Shown: piece by piece, positions 57,949-64,000 of the stretch
How positions within the stretch are numbered: position 1 is the stretch's first letter
Layout: every line of letters begins with the position of its first letter
Source: Symbiodinium kawagutii
Taxonomy: Eukaryota > Sar > Dinophyceae > Suessiales > Symbiodiniaceae
Assembly (NCBI GenBank): GCA_009767595.1
Contig: VSDK01026402.1
Span: 114,237 to 178,236 of the forward strand
Reading direction: 5' to 3'
DNA length: 64,000 nt
The notes under the pieces: generated by a model
What the model was told of the DNA's origin: nothing
The model's database searches: none
The model's input: only the letters and a program-made list of their open reading frames with translations
Made by a program: the position numbers and the translations under genes

Positions 57949-58470
57949 CCAGCCATTAACCATGCTTGAGGGTTGAAACTTAGGGAACTGATATATCCAA
58001 CTACGGCCACAATAGCATCAGTCAGTACTTGCAAGATCCTTTGGACATTATACTGGTACTGCAATCTTCGTATCTATCTTAGTAGACTAGTCGCAGACTA
58101 AGTAAATCTCAGAAACGGCTCTCTCTCTCTCTCTCTCTCTACATGTGCAGGTTTACACGCAAAGACAGTATCCATACACACATTCCACCACAATCTACTT
58201 GAAAAAAGCAACTGGCAAATTCTTCAAACAGTGCCGCCCATGGCGAAGTCTGTACATCTGTATGTGTAGAAATATTGTACATGTATAGGAGGCTCTTGTC
58301 ACCCACTACCGTTTTCCACTGCAAGTTGCATCACTGCTAACCCAAAACTCCGAGTTCTCGGGCTGACCAACAGGGCCTCAGCCCCCCAAGTGTTTGTTGA
58401 TGCCGACGGATGACTGTAGGATGGCTCTGGAATCAAGATCAAGGAGATTGGTACAGTTTCTTGACTGCAG

Positions 58471-58632
58471 ATGGGGCCTGTCATGGCGGCAAAATCCACT
58501 TTAGAATTTGTCAGAAACTTGCAAAGAGCGTGTGAGAACAACGCCCTTAGATTTGTTGTTTCTCATGACAACTTCCACTGTGGAGTCCTGACACCGGATT
58601 TGAAAATCTTCAGTGACGACGTGAAAATCTAA
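58471..58632 (+). CDS. 53-residue open frame after ctgcag
   Basis: Acceptor ttgactgcag, then MGPVMAAKSTLEFVRNLQRA, CENNALRFVVSHDNFHCGVL and TPDLKIFSDDVKI, TAA. Very protein-like. HDNFHCGVLTPDL loosely resembles an EF-hand loop but lacks the position-12 acidic residue. Either a terminal exon or a small standalone frame. Confidence 0.45.
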   Translation: MGPVMAAKSTLEFVRNLQRACENNALRFVVSHDNFHCGVLTPDLKIFSDDVKI

Positions 58633-59149
58633 ACAACTCCGTTTGCTTCGTGTAATTTGGATCCCCAACTGCTGGGATCAAACCGCCAGGTGGAGCGAAT
58701 AATACCCTGCTATGTGCTTACACTGCAAGTGTAGGAGCTAACGGTTTGGAAGAATGGCTGCTTCACAATGTCGACCCCGCAGCATGTTCAGATCACATGA
58801 TGCTTGCTTTACAACGTTTTGCAACAGAAGATAGTAGCAGCTGGTAGCAGCTAGTAGCAGCTAGTAGCAGTAGCAGTCAGTAGCATAGGCATCATCTGGT
58901 TTCCTAAGATAGCATAGTATTCGCATCGTTTCCTACCTATACATAGCAAGTTTCCTACCATGATGACTATGATAGTAGTATATATAGTAGATGTAGATAG
59001 TATAGTCAGTAGCATCATGATGCTATCATGATGGACCACTATCATAGTCACTAGATGCTCCTCCCACTATCATTGATGCTATCTATGCTATCAGTTTCCT
59101 CCCCAAGTCAGCAGAGTCCATCATCAAAGTCCCACGACAGCCTTCCCAG

Positions 59150-59221
59150 GTGATGCGCAGCCTGGGCCTCGCTGCCTCGGAGGCGCAGCTCCGGGAGTTC
59201 CGCGCAGAAGCGGAGAAGAAG
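59150..59221 (+). CDS. EF-hand exon (F-helix, linker)
   Basis: Acceptor ccttcccag, phase 0. Encodes VMRSLGLAASEAQLREFRAE then AEKK. VMRSLG..x(S/T)EAQL is the calmodulin/centrin signature joining two EF-hands. A GC donor at 59222 is inferred from phase. The frame remains open to 59341 in very GC-rich DNA. With 57043 and 60041 it suggests a split EF-hand protein. Confidence 0.6.
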
Positions 59222-60040
59222 GCGACGGCGGCGGGCGCGGCATCGGATGCGACGGCGCCCAGGGATCGGGGGCCCTCTGGGCATAGGAATTTGGGGCGAA
59301 AAATCCGCAGATCTCCGCAGTTTCTTCGATTTTTTGCGTGATTTGAGGTAGATGGATTCCGACAACTGAGGATTCATTCAAGTTTGAGGATGGGTTCCAA
59401 AAGTCACGAAGGATTAATGGTTGGTTTATTAATCATGATAAGGGGTTTGGTTCATCGTTGGTCACTGGTTGATTAATGTTTGATGGTTGGTTGATCGTTG
59501 CTAATGCCCAACAGTGATGTTTCATCACTTTTCATGACCCGTGATGAAGAAGATTTCTGATGTTTGGTATATGAGTATTAAACATGATTATGTGTTGGCC
59601 AATGGGTGGCTAACAACTCATGATTGGTGACTTGCTGATTGATGGTACATACCTGGTCATTGACTGGGAATGATTCGCTAGTGGCTGGGGGAAGGTTGGT
59701 TGCCGGTTGGCAATTTTGTGTAGGAGCAGTTTCAGTTCAAGTTTCAAAAGTCAAGTTGGATCGTGTCAGAACTTTGAAAACTAAAGTTCTTGGTCGATTA
59801 ACGCTTGGTTATATGGTGCTGGAACATCTGGGAGAAATCCTCCCACATCCCTGACGCACATTTGTTTGTCCACAAATGGCAGTACCTAGTAAGCATCCAA
59901 AAATAGCCCTTTTATTTATAGGGAAACTCAAGTTCTGGGTGGTTGGATGGCACACCATTTGTGGACAATTTTACGTCACTGGGATTCTAAACATGGCCCG
60001 CTCTCGTAAGACCCCTGTGGAGGACCAAACCTACGTGCAG

Positions 60041-60079
60041 TTTCCAGACTTCCTGGGCTATGTGAAAAGAATGGAAAAG
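60041..60079 (+). CDS. EF-hand exon (loop end and F-helix)
   Basis: Acceptor ctacgtgcag, donor aag|gtggag; 39 nt, phase 0. Encodes FPDFLGYVKRMEK, the x-F-P-(E/D)-F-L segment closing an EF-hand. The flanking frame is also open (MARSRKTPVEDQTYVQ before, VEAVPPAVLGLKLK and stop after), so it could instead be a terminal exon reaching 60124. Confidence 0.6.
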
Positions 60080-60530
60080 GTGGAGGCAGTGCCGCCAGCA
60101 GTACTGGGCCTCAAGTTGAAGTAGGAAACGAAGTCTCGCTGTACGGAACCCTTATGATGTCCACAGGGACACGAAAATAGAGCCCATTCATTGGGTGGAT
60201 GATCATTGTCGATTACTTCAAATTGATCGTAATACAGATTCCTGTCGGGTACGCATGCTTAATAAATCTTGATTATAGATTATAAAGTTCCACATATTAT
60301 GCGGTAACATTTTACACATGTTCCTTGGTGTTTCCCCAACTTGTGTCGGTCATGATCTTGCCACGAGAGAAACAACCATAGGCCAAGCAGGTCAATCACT
60401 TGCGTGATCACCCCTCAACAATCCTTCCCTGATCACCCATCACTTGGACTGTTGCTCGTTGCGGGGAAGCCAATCTACACGAAGTGATCACCGTGGGTGT
60501 ACATCATTTGCAGACAATCCCATCATGTCG

Positions 60531-60647
60531 ATGGGTCAAAACCCGGGATCCCTGGTTCCCCTATCATTAACCAGGCTGTTGTCCATATAGTTTTGCTTGT
60601 TATCATCCCCCACGAGTTGGTGGGTTAACTGCTTGACCCAGCTCGCC
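60531..60647 (-). mobile_element. Family A element, inverted, GGCGAGC end
   Basis: atgggtcaaaacccgg to ttgacccagctcgcc. Confidence 0.8.
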
Positions 60648-60662
60648 ACATTTCCTTGGCAG

Positions 60663-60692
60663 AGTCCATGGCTCAGCGACTTCTTCAAGCTG
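60663..60692 (+). CDS. 30-nt exon
   Basis: Acceptor tccttggcag and consensus-like donor ctg|gtgagt. Reads SPWLSDFFKL or, shifted, SMAQRLLQA; the frame is undecided. Lies 15 bp after a family A element. Confidence 0.45.
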
Positions 60693-61004
60693 GTGAGTAA
60701 TCATCGCAGATGGCATCAGCTATCAAAGACCATCATGAACCACCATGAACAATGAATCTCTGTTCCAATAAGTTAAGTGATGATCATAATAAATAGATAT
60801 AAATAGTGAATTATTATTGTTTGGCTTTATTAACTTACCAATGATAACATTAATTAAGAATAACAATAGTACTCATGAGCAATCATTAACTCACTGTAAT
60901 AGTAAGCATCACACATGACCAACATGAAGCACGGTGACTAGTGCCACCAAGAACAATCATGATCACTGACCATCCTCGCATCATGAAGTTCACCATGAAC
61001 CGTC

Positions 61005-61028
61005 AACCCTAAACCCTAAAACCCTAAA
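61005..61028. repeat. Short interstitial telomere-like repeat
   Basis: Three units of ccctaaa (one with an extra A), the TTTAGGG type known from dinoflagellate and plant telomeres. Confidence 0.6.
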
Positions 61029-61061
61029 TTGACCAGGAACCACCATCAATCTGCGGGACAG

Positions 61062-61128
61062 GCCACGAAGGGCGTGGATGTGTCAAAGGAGATGGAAGGG
61101 ATGAAGGCAGCGCACGGCAGCCGGCCTG
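61062..61128 (+). CDS. Exon, unknown protein
   Basis: Acceptor gcgggacag, donor cctg|gttgca. Encodes ATKGVDVSKEMEGMKAAHGS then RP and one base. Clean splice sites and charged helix. Confidence 0.55.
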
Positions 61129-61633
61129 GTTGCAGCTATGGATGCTCCAACAGTGACTAGTTCAAGAAATATCAGCAGCTTAAGAACAGATTTTGAACCA
61201 CCACTTATGCAGCAAGAAGTTTGTTGAATCCATTTAAGCTTAGGAGGTCAATATGATCCTTTTCTATCCTTTTTGCCTTTTTGGCCTTTGTTACTGTCAT
61301 AATTGAGAACTGGTGAACGTTTCGGTTGTCTTTCCGGGGTTCCCGCACTGGCAGGCTGGAGACCCACCTCAACCCAGAAGCAATGATGATTAGAATGACG
61401 ATCTCAGTGCCACATGCCTCAACAAACATCCAAGAACTAGTATCCATCAACCAACAATGATCATTCAGCAGTGTAAACATCATGAACATTCATGAACAAT
61501 GATCATTTCAACCATCTCTAACAATCGTTAATTAACCATTGTTGGAAATCATTCACCATCACTAACAGTCATTGACCATCTCTGAACCATCTATGATTCA
61601 GCGGTTTGGTTGAAGTCGCCTCAAGTCTTCCAG

Positions 61634-61662
61634 CGTTGCCGCTGTCCAATGGTCCATCCAAG
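61634..61662 (+). CDS. Candidate 29-nt exon
   Basis: Acceptor agtcttccag, donor aag|gtgccg. Encodes LPLSNGPSK in the frame ending at phase 0; other frames are open. Confidence 0.3.
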
Positions 61663-61720
61663 GTGCCGGGGTCCAGCATTCAGCCAGTGATTTTTGTATG
61701 TTCCTAGTGTTGGCGGTAAA

Positions 61721-61823
61721 TGGTGGTTTCTCAAAATAGGGGATCCTAATAATTGTTGGTTTGTTACTATAAATTGGTTAATATTGGATGATTCAGGGGG
61801 TACAACTATTTTGAGAACCACCC
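61721..61823. mobile_element. Family B element
   Basis: tggtggtttctcaaaatagg to attttgagaaccaccc, about 100 bp upstream of a family A copy. Confidence 0.8.
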
Positions 61824-61921
61824 AAATGGGGTCATCAAAAAAGATGGTGGTACCCACTAACCATCTTTTTTGAGACACTGAGCAGTTATCGGAGTACACT
61901 GTTTATGGACAAGCTTGATTT

Positions 61922-62035
61922 GGCTATGGGTCAATATTAACCAACCAATAATAGCTAATAATAACCAACCAAACTATAGGGAAAACAATGTTTAATGATG
62001 GGGGAACCAGGGGTACAAGGTTTTGACCCACAGCC
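61922..62035 (+). mobile_element. Family A element, well preserved
   Basis: 114 bp, ggctatgggtcaat to ttgacccacagcc, closest to the apparent consensus. Confidence 0.85.
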
Positions 62036-62221
62036 GTATGACTACGTCAACTATCGGTGGTGGATCTTCCATTGCCAGGTTGAAGTATACTGGAGTGCAA
62101 CCAATGAGCATCATTACCCAACGTCAGCCCTGCTTATTGGCAATGGTAGGTGTTATCTAACCATTGACCGACCATTAACCAACTACTTACTCAACAGCTG
62201 ATCAACCATTCGCCGGTCTAG

Positions 62222-62307
62222 TCCTTTCCGCTGCGCTCCAGATCGGCTTGCTTCACTTCTTCGACAAGGTGATTTTTGACTGGCTCTCAGCCAAGGGAAC
62301 GCAATAA
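62222..62307 (+). CDS. Candidate terminal exon, hydrophobic
   Basis: Acceptor gccggtctag. Encodes LSAALQIGLLHFFDKVIFDW then LSAKGTQ and TAA. The hydrophobic helix (ALQIGLLHFF..VIFDWL) could be a membrane or buried segment. A GT donor after GACAAG at 62269 would give an internal exon instead. Confidence 0.5.
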
Positions 62308-62963
62308 AAGAGTAGTGGTCATGAAGCATCATCAACCATTCTTGGATGTTTAAGCACTATTGAACATTAGTAGTAGTAACCATCATGAACCGTTATTGTT
62401 GACCGTTATTTACCAGCATAAAGCGTTACTATCCAACATGTTTTTGCCACCAAACCAATAATTATTGTTACTCAATCATTGACTATCATCATTAAGCATC
62501 ATTGCCTATGGCTATTAACCACGGCTACAGCCATTATTCCCAGTCATGATAGCCATTCTGAAACATTGGGAGCCATGGTTTCCCATGATCAATCACTACT
62601 TAACCATCAGCGAATCTGACTGACCATTGGGACCAGCTAAGTGGCTAGGGATGATCACTATTGAGACTGCAGATTGGATTGTTTGACTTCAACTGATTGA
62701 ATAATGATTGCTGGGACAAGTGGTTCACCAGAGAAACTGATTTGGGTCACCAGTGGTGGTATGATGTTTGGTTGACACGAGTCCAATGATGTACTGTGAA
62801 GATGGTGGAGCTGATGTCAACTCCAAACACAAATCAGAAGGGCCAGGGTTCAAACTGGAATTGGACAGAATGAATCAGTGAGTCGTGTTCATGTCAGTTA
62901 GTGACGGCGAATGATGGATGAGGCAAATACTCACCAGCATCAAAGCATCATAAACCATCATCA

Positions 62964-63031
62964 TTACACTCTGGTAAACTGACCTGGCTGGGTTAAAATC
63001 ACCATGTTTGGAGGTAAACTTGCAGGGGGGA
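62964..63031. mobile_element. Family E element, short
   Basis: ttacactctggtaaactgac to tggaggtaaacttgcag. Confidence 0.55.
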
Positions 63032-63166
63032 ATTTAAAGATTTTACTAGCATAATCAATCAGTCATCAACTATTTGCATTAACAACCATTACCCAACCCG
63101 TAACCAGCCACAAGCCAACTACTATCAGCTGTACGGCAGCCACTCACACCCCGCTTTCATGACCAG

Positions 63167-63259
63167 TTGACGACGAAGCAGCTTCGGGAGAGTCCTTTGT
63201 CAACCGTGAAGATTGCGGATTTGAAGAACTTTGGCGTGAAATCAACCAGCTGCTACCAG
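63167..63259 (+). CDS. 31-codon exon, unknown protein
   Basis: Acceptor catgaccag, donor tgctaccag|gtggtt; 93 nt, phase 0 at both ends. Encodes LTTKQLRESPLSTVKIADLK then NFGVKSTSCYQ. One of the cleanest exons in the window. Confidence 0.6.
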
Positions 63260-63847
63260 GTGGTTAATGGTGGTTAATGGTGGTTAGTTGTGGTCAATGT
63301 CAATAGATAATAACTAATAGCTGCTCCTAGAATTTGGTTTGGAGAAAGGCTATCCGGCTTTTACATCGGCCACTATTTACCATACTTGATATAAATCTAT
63401 AGTGATTTGCCATGTTTCTATCTAAAAGCACAATTGATTGGTTGGTTGTTGTCCATGTTGATGTTGGTTCCGTTGTCATCGACAACCAACAATATACCCA
63501 GTGTTGGCAAGTTGGTCATGGCTGAGAGGTTGCTGCAGTTGCTGGTACTCCGGTAGGGCAACTACGATGTCGTGGCACCTATATTTTAAGTATCCTGGAG
63601 TAGGTAGTAAAGTCCATGGGTCATCCCTAATAGGTAAATGGTTTGGATCTTGAACACGGGGGATTCTACTCCGGGATGTAGGTGTTTGGCGTGTAAACCA
63701 CGCAATCTAGCTGGGAGTACCACTCTTAATTCAATATTACCATGACTTTCAGAGGCTCGGCTGGTGTTGTGTGAAGTGAACAGCGACTGGAAAGCCCGAA
63801 CTGGTGTGTGTGTTGTTAAGCATGTTTTGTTTTCACTCAACTAATAG

Positions 63848-63981
63848 ATGGTTGACGGTTGGTTGATTAACTAATTAGCTAATATTTTACATCCCAATAT
63901 TAATTAACCCGCAATATTTGGAATGGTTGGTTGATTAACTATAGATTTTTTCCAGAGGGGTTCTAAGCACCAACCAGAAAA
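63848..63981. mobile_element. Family C element, partial or nested
   Basis: Two gtt(g)gttgattaacta segments then gaggggttctaagcaccaaccag near the window end. Confidence 0.55.
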
Positions 63982-64000
63982 CATTTTGCATAGTAATGTT

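Overview
This window looks like nuclear DNA of a dinoflagellate. Long AT-leaning introns packed with short inverted-repeat elements and microsatellites surround small GC-rich exons of about 27-160 nt. Exons commonly follow an AG|G acceptor, and donors are a mix of GT, GC and apparently GA. Nearly every exon that could be supported lies on the + strand, as in the unidirectional gene arrays of dinoflagellates. No bacterial-type genes, operons, CRISPR arrays, tRNAs or rRNAs were seen. No species is claimed. All reading was done by eye, so exon ends and gene boundaries are models, and most long ORFs are chance frames in repeats.

1-13.5 kb: the 3' part of a protein kinase gene (TKL/Ser-Thr type). 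At least ten + strand exons between 456 and 13465 spell, in order, the alpha-E helix, an HGDLKGSN catalytic loop, DFG, APE, the alpha-F start, the alpha-G/H/I helices and a C-terminal tail with a stop codon. Splice phases agree at nearly all junctions. The N-lobe exons must lie upstream of base 1. About 6-8 residues of alpha-F are unaccounted for between the exons at 7968 and 10459.

13.5-34 kb: a second + strand coding region built of short helical exons. Three exon types recur in the same order. X has the core VVDEVxSQIxEV (18860 and 24140). Y has VLAAxRTASKK..ALLAxKRDL (20081, and split as 25867 plus 26891). Z has YLxALxYLE (21580 and 29063). This is an internal exon-block duplication of a gene or a tandem gene duplication, with units of about 5-8 kb. 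Further exons lie at 22979, 27707, 31906, 32633 and 33132.

34-56 kb: scattered + strand exons, many charged and coiled-coil-like (43201, 43802, 43997, 45562, 47396, 49724, 50869, 52087), and a strong exon at 52636. A 16-base N gap lies inside low-complexity DNA at 46163-46178.

57-60 kb: exons with EF-hand character (57043, 59150, 60041), probably part of a centrin/calmodulin-like protein. 60.6-63.3 kb: further clean exons (60663, 61062, 62222 with stop, 63167), protein unknown.

The non-coding part is dominated by five families of short non-autonomous elements (called A-E here), several single hairpins, tandem repeats and microsatellites. The proteins outside the kinase and EF-hand genes were not recognised.
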